64,000 nucleotides of DNA from Frigoriflavimonas asaccharolytica (GCF_013294015.1 NZ_JABSNO010000013.1:20916-84915); one strand, 5' to 3'; numbered from the stretch's first letter, positions 54,925-64,000 are shown. The notes: a model not told the origin generated them from the letters alone. Numbers and translations are program-made.

Positions 54925-57900
54925 TTATTTCTGCAATTTTTTAAATTTATAAAAAGCTGCGGCAGAAAGCGTTATCATAAAAGCCAAACCAAGATAAACC
55001 CAATATGGGATTGGAACTGGATCTCCTGCTGCGTAGGAATGCAAGCCAGAAAGATAATAATTTACGCCAAAATACGTCATTACCATAGAACAAAATGCAA
55101 ACATCGCGGCAGTGTGAAATGCCCATCTACCACGCAAACCTGGTACCAGTCTCATGTGTAGAACAAATGCATATACCATTATAGAAATAAATGCCCAAGT
55201 TTCTTTTGGATCCCAACTCCAATATCTTCCCCAAGATTCATTTGCCCAAATACCACCCAAGAAATTACCTACAGTCAAAGTGAAAATACCTATCGTTAAA
55301 GACATTTCCGAAACGATGGTCAGTTCTTTTAATGTGCTATCATTATGAGATTTGAAATGATGTTTTTTTGCAATAATATAAAATATCAAAGTGATGACAG
55401 CGATAACCATAGACAATGCAAAGAAACCATAACTAGAAACAATAATTGCCACGTGAACAATTAACCAATATGATTTTAAAACGGGAACTAATGGAGTAAT
55501 TTGTTGATCTAAAGCAGAACCTCCGTGTGCAAATCCCATCATGATAACGGCTACCATAAATCCTGCAGCAGGAATTAAAGCATTATTACCTACTTTTCTC
55601 TTTTTTAATAAATTTGAATTTTCTGCCAATTCTTCTTTTGTAAATGTTGGTTTCCCAAAACCAAAATAAAACATCAATCCAGCGGATATTCCGATCCAAC
55701 TAATAAATATTATTGCTTCATATCCATTGCTCCAAGGTGCATGACCAGAAATATACCATCTTGCTACCAATCCTAAAAAATGAGCTGCATAACCAACGAT
55801 TCCTGTATAAATTAAGATTTTAATGCTTTTTTGTACTAATTTTGAAGGTCTAAATAATTCTACAAATCCTAAAATCATCAATAAACTAGCAATTATCGTG
55901 TAAAAAATCAATAGTTTGAAATTGATATTCACTCTATTCATAAATACTTCTACCTTCACTTTTGTTTCAGAAGGTACCACGTTTTTTCCCCAAGTTTGCT
56001 GAAAGGCAGACAATTTCTTCAATTCTGCATCAGCTTTAGACCAATCTCCTGTATTCTGAGCATCAATAATGCTTACGAAATATGGTCCCATTACTTCTTG
56101 CGAAGCCATATCTGGTTCGAAATTTTGATCCATCCAAGAATGCCAAGTGTTATTAGGTTCATTTTTCACGGGAACAATTTTTAAAAACTGACCTCCAAAG
56201 AAACCATTAAAAACTTGTACTCGATCATTTACGGTAATGACTTCCTTATCATAATTGCTTTGCTCTGCTGGTTTTTTTCTAAAAGCAATATTGTAATCAT
56301 CTTCCAAAACATATTTAATATTTCCCGTAGTAGGATCTACTGGAAAAAGATCCATCAATGTTGTATAACCATCATCGTTGGCTTTTGTTTTATTTTTTAG
56401 ATCATCACCACCTTTTGTACCAACTTTTATGAGTGGAACCATTGTCCAACTTTCTGTATCTGTGTTGATGGAAAGGAACCATTGCTCTGCTGTTAAAGCT
56501 TCAGGTTGATCTTTTAACCCAAGCATCACTTTCACTTTATCAATAAATGTTGGCTCTTCGGAAGGCTTAAATGTATCTCTTCTGTACAATTTTCTTAATA
56601 CATCTAATGCTTGAGTGTTTATTGGTACAATTCTACCTTCATAATTTTGAACTAAAAGATTCCCAAATTTATGTGCGTGCTCTTTGGATATTTTATTTTT
56701 TGCAATTATCTCGTTTGGAGAGATGCGTCGAATTTTATTTAAAGGTCTTGCTACAGTTTCCTGCGTATTTGATTGTGTATTTGTTTGCCCATTTTGAGCA
56801 GACATTTGCTGCACTTCTTCTGCGCTATGATTGTGCCCATCTTCTGTACCGTGCATATCAATATTTTGCGCATTCAAGCCAAAACTGAAGAGCAACAATA
56901 GCATCATCATCCCTTTTTTCAAGTTTACTTTTTTTAGATTATTATTTAGATCCCAGAAATGAGAACCTTTCCAAAAGAATATGATAAACAAGCCTAAGAA
57001 TAGAAAAGTGTACCCAATGTATGTAATAATTGTACCCCACCAATCGTGGTTTACAGAAAGTACAGTTCCCAATCTATCTGGATCATAACTGGATTGGAAA
57101 AATCTAAAACCGCCATGATTCAATACATTGTTCATATATATTTTGTAAGGTGTTTCTTTACCATTTTCAATTATTTTCACGTGACTTTCATAGGCACTTG
57201 GCGATGTGGAACCAGGGTAAGTTTCCATCACAAAATCATCTAATTTTATAGAAAAAGGTGTTTTATAAATTTTTGGACCAAAACCAAGCATAATATTTAA
57301 TCCATCTAATTTAATTTGTTTGTATGCGTTTGGATTCCCTTTTTCTACAGAAAGTTCTACATTTTGTGTGGTTTTTGGACCTTTCACAGCAACTGTTAAA
57401 ACATCTGGTACATTTTGATCTTTCTTTTTGTCCCCTTCAAATGCCTTTAATTTTCCAGTTTGTAAGCCGATTGGTACTACCAATTTCAAATCATTCACGC
57501 TGTACAAGCTTCGCAAAACCAACGGTTGATATTCATCTTTAATTGTCGTTCCTTTTGCTTGAGTTGCCATCGTCATATATTCCGCATTCACAGGCGTTTT
57601 TATGTATAATTGACCATTTCTTTTTTCAAATTCTACGGCTCCATCAATTTTTCTATCAAAAGAAACCAACATTCCGTTTACAGATTTTGATTCACCAGAT
57701 TTAATATAGATGTTTTTTCTTCCTGTATCTGCTGTAGAAACAATGTGTAAATATTCTGTACCCGTATTTCCGACTATCAAAGAATCTTTTTTTCTTTGTA
57801 CATAATCGATTTGCCTTACAGAAATCTTAGAATCATTGTACATGTAGTTTGCGGAAAATTTATGCGGAATTATCTTCGCGATCCATGGCTTATCTGATGC

Positions 57901-58326
57901 TAAAATATAAGGTGCATCTTTATATTTAAGAACATCTCCCTTGTTTTCTATCTGTATTTTGAAGAAATTTTTGTCTGTAATTATTTCATTAGATGTTTTG
58001 CCTTCACGAATAGGCATTATTCCTTCATAGCTGATGTATCTTGTAACCGCACCACCAATAAAAATCAATACAAACGAAAGGTGAAACATCAAAACAGGCC
58101 ATTTTTCTCGGCGTAAAAGTCTGTATCTACCAATATTACCAATGAAATTGATGATTAAAAGTATCATGATCAATTCAAACCATTTTGCTTCATAGATTAA
58201 AGCTTTTGCAGTTGGCGTACCATAATCATTTTCTACAAACGTTGCATACGCCATAGAAAATGCATACAACAAAAGTAGAACTGCAGTTGTTCTGGTATTA
58301 ATGATAATATTCTGAAGCTTTTTCAT
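54925..58326 (-). CDS. ccsBA: Fused cytochrome c assembly protein (CcsB/ResB plus CcsA/ResC)
   Basis: 1133 residues, system II cytochrome c maturation. The N-terminal part (to about 455) is ResB-like with two close helices and a large periplasmic domain. Then come a hydrophobic segment (about 472-485) and a long periplasmic stretch (about 487-800) that starts with a histidine-rich MHGTEDGHNH (491-500). The C-terminal third is CcsA, with about eight helices and the haem-handling WWD-type motif WGRYWSWDPKETW near residue 1045. It exports haem and attaches it to apocytochromes. The fusion is normal in Bacteroidetes and epsilon-proteobacteria. Confidence 0.92.
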   Translation of the reverse strand: MKKLQNIIINTRTTAVLLLLYAFSMAYATFVENDYGTPTAKALIYEAKWFELIMILLIINFIGNIGRYRLLRREKWPVLMFHLSFVLIFIGGAVTRYISYEGIMPIREGKTSNEIITDKNFFKIQIENKGDVLKYKDAPYILASDKPWIAKIIPHKFSANYMYNDSKISVRQIDYVQRKKDSLIVGNTGTEYLHIVSTADTGRKNIYIKSGESKSVNGMLVSFDRKIDGAVEFEKRNGQLYIKTPVNAEYMTMATQAKGTTIKDEYQPLVLRSLYSVNDLKLVVPIGLQTGKLKAFEGDKKKDQNVPDVLTVAVKGPKTTQNVELSVEKGNPNAYKQIKLDGLNIMLGFGPKIYKTPFSIKLDDFVMETYPGSTSPSAYESHVKIIENGKETPYKIYMNNVLNHGGFRFFQSSYDPDRLGTVLSVNHDWWGTIITYIGYTFLFLGLFIIFFWKGSHFWDLNNNLKKVNLKKGMMMLLLLFSFGLNAQNIDMHGTEDGHNHSAEEVQQMSAQNGQTNTQSNTQETVARPLNKIRRISPNEIIAKNKISKEHAHKFGNLLVQNYEGRIVPINTQALDVLRKLYRRDTFKPSEEPTFIDKVKVMLGLKDQPEALTAEQWFLSINTDTESWTMVPLIKVGTKGGDDLKNKTKANDDGYTTLMDLFPVDPTTGNIKYVLEDDYNIAFRKKPAEQSNYDKEVITVNDRVQVFNGFFGGQFLKIVPVKNEPNNTWHSWMDQNFEPDMASQEVMGPYFVSIIDAQNTGDWSKADAELKKLSAFQQTWGKNVVPSETKVKVEVFMNRVNINFKLLIFYTIIASLLMILGFVELFRPSKLVQKSIKILIYTGIVGYAAHFLGLVARWYISGHAPWSNGYEAIIFISWIGISAGLMFYFGFGKPTFTKEELAENSNLLKKRKVGNNALIPAAGFMVAVIMMGFAHGGSALDQQITPLVPVLKSYWLIVHVAIIVSSYGFFALSMVIAVITLIFYIIAKKHHFKSHNDSTLKELTIVSEMSLTIGIFTLTVGNFLGGIWANESWGRYWSWDPKETWAFISIMVYAFVLHMRLVPGLRGRWAFHTAAMFAFCSMVMTYFGVNYYLSGLHSYAAGDPVPIPYWVYLGLAFMITLSAAAFYKFKKLQK

Positions 58327-58700
58327 ATCTAAATATTTGTATTTTCTTTTTATAAATTTTCTAGCATTTACTATTTATTCAAACCAGATTTTAAATCTTA
58401 TATTCATAAGAAAAAATAAATCAATTGCAAAAATAAGCAGGATAAAACGAAATTGAGAATGATTGCAAAACTATTTTAAGAAAAATAAATATTAAAATTA
58501 ACACTTAAATTCTTCAAATTCATTAGTGTTTATAGGCTTTTTCTACTGTGTTCATATCTACAAATAGAGTTGATATGATAATATTCAGTTAGTAAATTCA
58601 TTGCGATATATACCCATTTCACATTTTATTGTTTAATTTATTTACATCAACTATGAGTTCAATTTTAATAAAAAATACTAAATTTGCGACGATAGAAATT
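58327..58700. other. Divergent intergenic region between ccsBA and ftsK
   Basis: 374 AT-rich bases. On the minus strand two TAnnTTTG boxes (58427-58434 and 58466-58473) could serve ccsBA. A weak hairpin (AACACT/AGTGTT, about 58500-58530) lies mid-region. On the plus strand TAAATTTG (58679-58686) precedes ftsK. No RNA gene or credible small gene seen. Confidence 0.45.
58679..58686 (+). promoter_or_regulatory. -7 element of ftsK
   Basis: TAAATTTG, 14 bases before the ATG at 58701. No good -33 partner. If used, it places transcription start downstream of the alternative ATG codons at 58629 and 58653. Confidence 0.4.
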
Positions 58701-61160
58701 ATGGAAAAAAACACAAAAACAAACACAGGAAAACCATTAGAAACCACTAAAAGATTAAGCAAACCAAGAATATTCTTTGGAATTCTTTGCATAGTATTTT
58801 CTTTAGTGATGACAATCTCATTTATATCCTACCTTCTCAATTGGAAATCCGACCAAAGCCAGGCGGGAACCATGATGGATACTACCATAGAATCTTCTAA
58901 TATTTTTGGAAAAGTTGGAGATTGGTTGGGTAAATTATTCATCTTTGATAGTTTGGGCGTTGCCGCATTTCTGGTTGCCTTTCTATTCTTAGTTTTAGGA
59001 ACTTTTATACTAAAAAAGAAATATTTCAAGCCGTATAAAACTATTGGTCATGCCTTATTTTTCATTTGTTGGCTGCCAATTTTTATAGCAGCTATATTTA
59101 AGGCGCAAGGCACTTTAAGTGGTGTTTATGGATACCAAATCGTAGATTTTCTAGACTCGATTATTGGCGTATTTGGTCTTTGGCTCTTAATTATCGTTTC
59201 TATCGGGCTGTATTTTATTTTAGAATTTAATCTTCGCCCAAGTGCCATACAACATCGTTATAACACGTTGAAAGATATAGCCTTTAGCAAATTTAATAAA
59301 AAAGAAAATTCTTCAGAAGATTTTGAAGCAGATGTAGCATTAGAAAAAATCCAAGAAGACGGAAATGAAATCGAGAAAACAATACCAGCAAAAAAAGAGA
59401 CTATCAGCGTTTCTGGAATGCCCGTTGTTCCTGTTAGCAATACTTTAGATATAATTTCTACTCCACACAAAACTTCTACAGAACAAACAGAAAAGTTGAA
59501 TAGCGGAGATCAGATTTCTTTAAGTGTAGATGCGCCAAAACCAATTGTTAAAACCGAGGAAGATATTTCTTTTAAGGTAGAAATTGCTCCCGTTGTAGAT
59601 GAACTAGATGAGCATGACCAAAAATCTCAAAAATTGGTGAGTGAATTTGGATTGTTTGATCACAAATTAGACCTCGCAAAATTTCAGTTTCCTCCATTAT
59701 CTTTATTAGCAAGTCATGGAAACGAAGAAATTTCTGTAAACCAGGAAGAACTTGAGGAAAACAAAAATAAAATTGTAGGTCTTTTAAAAAATTTCAACGT
59801 AGGAATTTCTGAAATAAAAGCGACCATTGGACCAACCGTTACTTTATACGAAATAGTACCAGAAGCTGGAATTAGAGTTTCTGCGATAAAAAAATTGCAA
59901 GATGACATTGCGCTAAATTTATCTGCATTAGGAATAAGAATCATCGCTCCAATGCCGGGAAAAGGAACTATTGGAATTGAAGTTCCACGGAAAAACCCAA
60001 CGATGGTTTCTATGAAAAGCGTGCTTTCTTCTCAAAAATTTCAGAATACAGATATGGAATTGCCGGTGGTTTTTGGGAAAACAATTTCCAACGAAATTTT
60101 CATGGCAGATCTTGCCAAAATGCCACACCTTTTGATGGCTGGTGCAACAGGACAAGGTAAATCTGTAGGTATAAACGCAATTCTTACTTCCCTACTCTAC
60201 AAAAAACATCCAAGCGAATTGAAATTTGTAATGGTAGATCCGAAAAAAGTGGAATTGACGCTTTATTCTAAAATTGAAAGACATTATCTAGCAAAATTAC
60301 CAGATTCCGAAGATGCGATCATTACGGATACCAACAAGGTAATCAATACTTTAAATTCTTTGTGTGTAGAAATGGATCAACGGTATGAATTGCTGAAAAA
60401 CGCATTCTGTAGAACCATAAAAGAATACAACAAAAAATTTAGCGAAAGAAAACTTAATCCAGAAAATGGACATCGATATTTGCCTTATATCGTATTGGTT
60501 GTAGATGAATTTGCAGATTTAATAATGACCGCTGGAAAAGAAGTGGAACATCCAATTGCAAGATTGGCGCAATTGGCAAGAGCAGTTGGAATTCACTTGA
60601 TAGTAGCAACACAAAGACCATCTGTAAACGTAATTACAGGTATGATAAAAGCGAATTTCCCAGCTAGAGCAGCATTTCGTGTAATTTCTAGTGTAGATTC
60701 TCGTACGATTTTGGATTCTCCTGGAGCAGATCAATTAATAGGAAAAGGAGATATGCTTTACTTCAATGGAAATGAAATCATCCGTTTGCAATGTGCTTTT
60801 GTAGATACACCAGAAGTGGAAAAAATTGTAGATTTTATCGGTTCTCAAAAAGGCTACGCTTCTGCATTTGAATTGCCAGAAGTAGAAACTACGGAAAGTT
60901 CTAGCTCTGTAGGAGGTTTTGATCCGAATGAAAAAGATGCACTCTTTGAAGATGCAGCAAGAATAGTGGTTTCCACACAACAAGGTTCTACATCTATGTT
61001 GCAACGTCAATTAAAGCTAGGCTACAACAGAGCAGGAAGAATAATGGATCAACTGGAAGCTACCGGAATTGTAGGAAGCTTTAATGGTTCTAAAGCGAGA
61101 GAAGTGCAGATAATGGATTTGAATTCTTTGGAAACCTTCCTAAATGAGCTCAAAAATTAA
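58701..61160 (+). CDS. ftsK: FtsK/SpoIIIE-family DNA translocase
   Basis: 819 residues from the chosen start. About four N-terminal transmembrane helices (to about 170), an acidic/Ser-rich linker, then the motor: Walker A GATGQGKS (481-488), Walker B VVDEFADL, and a C-terminal gamma winged helix (YNRAGRIMDQLEATGIVG) that reads chromosome orientation. It pumps DNA at the division septum and activates dimer resolution. The longer frame from 58629 adds 24 unconserved residues that precede the -7 box; MEKNTKTN is the natural start. Confidence 0.93.
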   Translation: MEKNTKTNTGKPLETTKRLSKPRIFFGILCIVFSLVMTISFISYLLNWKSDQSQAGTMMDTTIESSNIFGKVGDWLGKLFIFDSLGVAAFLVAFLFLVLGTFILKKKYFKPYKTIGHALFFICWLPIFIAAIFKAQGTLSGVYGYQIVDFLDSIIGVFGLWLLIIVSIGLYFILEFNLRPSAIQHRYNTLKDIAFSKFNKKENSSEDFEADVALEKIQEDGNEIEKTIPAKKETISVSGMPVVPVSNTLDIISTPHKTSTEQTEKLNSGDQISLSVDAPKPIVKTEEDISFKVEIAPVVDELDEHDQKSQKLVSEFGLFDHKLDLAKFQFPPLSLLASHGNEEISVNQEELEENKNKIVGLLKNFNVGISEIKATIGPTVTLYEIVPEAGIRVSAIKKLQDDIALNLSALGIRIIAPMPGKGTIGIEVPRKNPTMVSMKSVLSSQKFQNTDMELPVVFGKTISNEIFMADLAKMPHLLMAGATGQGKSVGINAILTSLLYKKHPSELKFVMVDPKKVELTLYSKIERHYLAKLPDSEDAIITDTNKVINTLNSLCVEMDQRYELLKNAFCRTIKEYNKKFSERKLNPENGHRYLPYIVLVVDEFADLIMTAGKEVEHPIARLAQLARAVGIHLIVATQRPSVNVITGMIKANFPARAAFRVISSVDSRTILDSPGADQLIGKGDMLYFNGNEIIRLQCAFVDTPEVEKIVDFIGSQKGYASAFELPEVETTESSSSVGGFDPNEKDALFEDAARIVVSTQQGSTSMLQRQLKLGYNRAGRIMDQLEATGIVGSFNGSKAREVQIMDLNSLETFLNELKN

Positions 61161-61264
61161 ACTTTAAGATTCTTTAATATTTCTTGGAACGTTTTTTGAA
61201 AAGACCAAGACGATTCATTAATAAAGAAAAAATAATACAAAATTCTTTATTCAAAAATAAAAAA

Positions 61265-61912
61265 ATGCAAAAAATAATAAGCAAAGTAATTTTAAGTTCA
61301 TTAATTGTAGGATCTATAGGATTTGCAAATGCACAAAAAATTGATAAAAAATCTAAAGACATCATTGATGCCGTTACTGCAAATTATAATTCCAAAAAGA
61401 ATTCTTATTTCAAATTTTCTTTCGGCTCTGGTACCAATGGAAAAGTGACAAAAACGGAACCAGGTATTTTTTATTCGTCGGGAGATCAATACAAATTGAA
61501 AATAATGGGAACGGAGCAGATATTTGATGGCAACAAAATCTACAACATCATCGAAGAAGATATGGAAGTTACCATTGCAAAACCTAATGGAAGCGAGGCA
61601 ATGTTTTCACCAATTAATTATTTAACTTCTTACCGTAAAGATTTCAACGTGAATTACGTGAAAAAAATGGAGGTAAATGGTGTAAACTCTGATCTTATAA
61701 AATTAACGCCAGTGAAGAAAAACGGTCTAGATTACGTTTATCTTTTTATAGATAGCGCGAGTAAACAAATGGTGAAAATGGAACAACATGGCACCAACAA
61801 AGATGTTTCTGTAATTGCGGTAAAAGAGTATAAAGAAAATCAAACCTTAAGCGCGGATATGTTTAAATTTGATAAGAATAAATACAAAGATTACATCATC
61901 ACAGAACTTTAG
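61265..61912 (+). CDS. LolA-like outer-membrane lipoprotein carrier protein
   Basis: 215 residues from the chosen start, with a signal peptide ending ANAQ (about residue 23). The mature protein follows the LolA/LolB half-barrel pattern (FKFSFGSGTNG, IFYSSGDQYKLKIMGTEQIFDG, LDYVYLFIDSASKQMVKMEQ). It would carry lipoproteins across the periplasm. The frame extends to 61184, but that part encodes a basic stretch before a clear signal peptide, so ATG 61265 is chosen. It lies next to an LptF/G gene, an envelope-biogenesis context. Confidence 0.88.
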   Translation: MQKIISKVILSSLIVGSIGFANAQKIDKKSKDIIDAVTANYNSKKNSYFKFSFGSGTNGKVTKTEPGIFYSSGDQYKLKIMGTEQIFDGNKIYNIIEEDMEVTIAKPNGSEAMFSPINYLTSYRKDFNVNYVKKMEVNGVNSDLIKLTPVKKNGLDYVYLFIDSASKQMVKMEQHGTNKDVSVIAVKEYKENQTLSADMFKFDKNKYKDYIITEL

Positions 61913-61935
61913 GAAAAAATAATTTTAATAAAATT

Positions 61936-61968
61936 AAAAGTCACAAGGCAATTCTTTGTGGCTTTTTC
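61936..61968 (+). terminator. Terminator of the LolA-like gene
   Basis: 11-bp stem AAAAGTCACAA/TTGTGGCTTTT (one wobble) with trailing T, 23 bases past the stop. Confidence 0.8.
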
Positions 61969-61981
61969 TTACTTTTGAGGC

Positions 61982-63439
61982 ATGATTAAAATTTTAGATA
62001 AATACATCATAAAATCTTTCTTCGGACCGTTCTTTTTTATCTTCAGCGTTTTGTTTTTTATATTTATAGTAAACATCGTTTGGATACAATTGGGCCAGTT
62101 CATGGGGAAAGGACTTACGTATTGGGAAATTTTTAAATTGCTATTCTATTTTGGTGTCAATGTGGTGAATTTGGTAATGCCACTTACCATACTACTCTCT
62201 TCTATCATGACCTTTGGAGATTTGGGCGAGAAATACGAACTCGCAGCAATGAAAGCAGCCGGAATCTCACTTACAAGAGTTATGATGCCTTTGTTTATTG
62301 TTACATTTCTTATTTCCGTACTGTTATTTTTCTTTTCTAATAATATAGTACCAGATTTTCAGCGGAAGGCAAAAAATATGCTGTACAATATAGCACTCAC
62401 AAAACCTGCGCTCAATTTCACACCTGGGCAATTTATAGATCAAGTTCCGCAATTTTTAATAAAATTTGATGAAATATCTGGCGAAAATGGAGAAAACGTA
62501 ACCGGTGTATTTTTGCACAAGAAGGCAAATGCTTACGAAGATCAACAATCTATATTAGCTAAAAACGGAAAATTTGTACCTACAAAAAATCAAAATTATT
62601 TAAAATTATTACTTTTTGACGGCTATATTTTTGATGAAAATATTGCCAACAAAGAGTATAGTGAAAGAGCAAAACAACCAGATCAAGCTATAAAATTTGA
62701 TACACTTTCATCTCTTATAGATATCAGCGAAATAATAAAGGGTGAATTAGATAAACAGAAAATAACCGACGATTACCGATTTAAATCTTATCCAGAAATA
62801 AATATTGCGATTGATACGTTAAGAATAAAAAATGAAAATACATTTGATGGTTTGAGTAGAGATTTGGTATCGCAAACCAATCCTTTTGTAAATGTAATAG
62901 CAAATACACCACCTACAAAACAAAAACTTGCACCACAATATCTATTTGATACTCTGAAACAGGATAAAAAACTAGAAGCACTCTATTCTGCATACAACAG
63001 GTTAGAATCCGTAAAACTTTCTACCAATAGTAGAGAAGATGTCATCAATCCTGTAGTGAAATTTTATACACAAATTGTGATGTATCAGCAGAGAATCATC
63101 TCTTATTCTTTCACCTGTCTTATATTTTTTATGATAGGTGCAAGTCTAGGTTCCATTATACGTAAAGGTGGAATTGGTTTGCCGGTTGTAATAGCAATTA
63201 TTATCTTTATTATTTTCTATGTGATGAATCTTACGATAGAAAATCTAGCTTGGGAAGGAAAATTGAATCCATATCTTGCAGCGTGGCTACCCAATATTAT
63301 TCTGTTTCCATTTGGTGTTTGGCTTACGTATAAAGCATTGACGGACTCTCAACTCTTTGACGTAGAAAAATATAAAGCCCTCTTCAAACCATTAATTGCA
63401 AAATTCAGCAAAAAGAAAGAGCATGGTAGATATCAATAA
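61982..63439 (+). CDS. LptF/LptG-family lipopolysaccharide export permease
   Basis: 485 residues with six transmembrane helices, three at each end, around a periplasmic beta-jellyroll (about 135-350). The N-terminus LDKYIIKSFFGPF and the EKYELAAMKAAGISLTRVM coupling helix identify YjgP/YjgQ. With LptB it extracts LPS from the inner membrane. F cannot be told from G here; single fused-like or unpaired copies are common in Bacteroidetes. A TACTTTTG box ends only 4 bases before the ATG. Confidence 0.93.
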   Translation: MIKILDKYIIKSFFGPFFFIFSVLFFIFIVNIVWIQLGQFMGKGLTYWEIFKLLFYFGVNVVNLVMPLTILLSSIMTFGDLGEKYELAAMKAAGISLTRVMMPLFIVTFLISVLLFFFSNNIVPDFQRKAKNMLYNIALTKPALNFTPGQFIDQVPQFLIKFDEISGENGENVTGVFLHKKANAYEDQQSILAKNGKFVPTKNQNYLKLLLFDGYIFDENIANKEYSERAKQPDQAIKFDTLSSLIDISEIIKGELDKQKITDDYRFKSYPEINIAIDTLRIKNENTFDGLSRDLVSQTNPFVNVIANTPPTKQKLAPQYLFDTLKQDKKLEALYSAYNRLESVKLSTNSREDVINPVVKFYTQIVMYQQRIISYSFTCLIFFMIGASLGSIIRKGGIGLPVVIAIIIFIIFYVMNLTIENLAWEGKLNPYLAAWLPNIILFPFGVWLTYKALTDSQLFDVEKYKALFKPLIAKFSKKKEHGRYQ

Positions 63440-63728
63440 AGAAGATCATTGACAAGGGATTGGAAATTGATATTTGTAGAATTTTCAGCTCCTATAAAAT
63501 TCAAAATAAATTTTTGGCCAAAACCAAGCTCTCTTAAATTGCTTTAAAAGAGCTTAGTTTTTGTGTTGTATTTTAAAAAACTTAAAAATTTTATTGTTGT
63601 ACAAAGGTTACCGATGTTATGCATTCGGACTTTTATTTTTTAATTTTTGTTAATTTAATACTGTCTTTTGAGTTTCTAAATCCATATAAGTATTCATTTC
63701 TGATTTTGTATTTTATAGAGTCTGTTGT
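63440..63728. other. Intergenic region after lptF/G
   Basis: Holds the lptF/G terminator (63526-63560) and then about 170 AT-rich bases in which I see no gene, RNA or repeat. Confidence 0.5.
63526..63560 (+). terminator. Terminator of lptF/G
   Basis: Stem AAGCTCT/AGAGCTT extended inward by five more pairs after one mismatch, followed by TTTTT after a short AG. Confidence 0.7.
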
Positions 63729-63923
63729 TTAGCAAATTATATTCTCTTTTCTGCTAAACTTTCCTTCGATAAAACTTGTCGATGAACCTCGATTTGTACT
63801 TTCACTTATGCTAAAAGTATTATCAAGTTTAAAATGTGTTATATTAAAAACTGTATCTCTTATATTGAAATTCCAGCTTTCATATCTCAAATTCTGATGT
63901 CTTTCTATAATACCCTTGAAAAA
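63729..63923 (-). pseudogene. Possible C-terminal fragment of an interrupted gene
   Basis: About 64 codons, open on the minus strand from the insertion-sequence boundary to a stop at 63729. The peptide is mixed and Asn/Phe/Ser-rich (WNFNIRDTVFNITHFKL), without a recognised family or a natural start. It ends where the insertion sequence begins, as expected if the element disrupted the gene; the remainder would lie beyond the right edge. It could also be a chance frame. Confidence 0.3.
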
Positions 63924-63924
63924 C

Positions 63925-64000
63925 TGGACCACTATTTAAGTTGAAATTATTAACTTTAAATAGTCGGAAAAAACATGAGAAAAACGAGAAGAAAATTTGA
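63925..64000 (+). mobile_element. Left end of an insertion sequence, probably IS3 family
   Basis: From TGGACC at 63925 the sequence changes character. An imperfect inverted repeat CTATTTAAGTT/AACTTTAAATAG (63932-63963) is followed by an ATG at 63975 that opens MRKTRRKF, the typical beginning of IS3-type OrfA transposases. The element continues past the window. The right end and target duplication are not visible. Confidence 0.55.
63975..64000 (+). CDS. Transposase OrfA, N-terminus only
   Basis: Eight complete codons, MRKTRRKF, before the window ends. The Lys/Arg/Thr pattern followed by Phe is characteristic of the helix-turn-helix OrfA of IS3-family elements (MKKTRRKFT-type starts). The identification rests on this short stretch and the adjoining inverted repeat. 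Confidence 0.5.

Noticed and set aside
58629..58700. Longer N-terminus for FtsK from ATG 58629
   Set aside because: The added residues are unconserved-looking, and the frame start precedes the TAAATTTG box at 58679.
61184..61264. Longer N-terminus for the LolA-like protein
   Set aside because: It would place 27 basic residues in front of a clean signal peptide, which starts at ATG 61265.
1..64000. CRISPR array, restriction-modification, toxin-antitoxin or prophage genes
   Set aside because: No repeat-spacer array, Cas, methyltransferase-nuclease pair, integrase or phage structural gene was recognised. The only mobile-element sign is at the right edge.

Overview
The window reads as a chromosomal segment of a low-GC flavobacterium (Bacteroidota), most likely a Chryseobacterium-like member of the Weeksellaceae. 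The clues are three proteins with C-terminal type IX secretion (T9SS) sorting domains, GLPGLI-family proteins, a Bat aerotolerance operon, a fused CcsB-CcsA cytochrome c assembly protein, a YpdA-type (bacillithiol-linked) reductase, menaquinone genes, promoters of the Bacteroidetes type (TTG, 17-23 nt, TAnnTTTG) and almost no Shine-Dalgarno sites. The species assignment is inference; no rRNA gene is present.

Layout. 1-5.7 kb: rhomboid protease (cut by the window edge), then topoisomerase IV subunits ParC and ParE flanking a small membrane protein, all leftward. 5.9-10.3 kb: PadR regulator with a PspC-domain membrane protein, a tiny isolated transcription unit, an acyltransferase, and a MenI-like thioesterase abutting isochorismate synthase (menaquinone). 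10.3-18.8 kb: MarC, then the leftward aerotolerance operon MoxR, DUF58, a BatD-like anchor protein, BatA, BatB, TPR protein and BatD. 19-26.7 kb: DinB-like protein, RlmB, a lipoprotein, DUF4834-like protein, YfhO, glycosyltransferase and YpdA. 26.7-36.3 kb: YceI, GlnRS, secreted endonuclease I, PAP2 phosphatase, acyl-CoA dehydrogenase and a large secreted metallopeptidase. 36.3-41.8 kb: MazG-like pyrophosphohydrolase, thioredoxin-like lipoprotein, DUF4230 protein, then thrS-infC-rpmI-rplT. 41.9-49.8 kb: secreted M28 peptidase, DedA, transaldolase, an M56/BlaI sensor-repressor pair and three tandem GLPGLI genes. 49.9-54.8 kb: YceI lipoprotein, tRNA-Ala(GGC), acetyltransferase, DUF2007 protein and the lysine-degrading pair L-lysine 6-transaminase plus semialdehyde dehydrogenase. 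54.9-63.4 kb: CcsBA fusion, FtsK, LolA-like and LptF/G. At the right edge an insertion sequence appears to begin at about 63925, next to what may be an interrupted gene.

How the genes work together. Most of the window is housekeeping: DNA topology, translation, envelope biogenesis (LolA, LptF/G, YfhO, DedA, acyltransferase) and menaquinone/cytochrome c respiration. The accessory content is mainly secreted hydrolases and signalling pairs (PadR/PspC, BlaI/M56).

I did not find a clearly new multi-gene system. The observations most worth checking are the AUA start of infC, the short promoter-ORF-terminator unit near 8.1-8.3 kb, the structured rpmI-rplT spacer, the TonB-plug-like tail of the M56 sensor beside the GLPGLI triplet, and several places where promoters or terminators overlap other signals or coding sequence.
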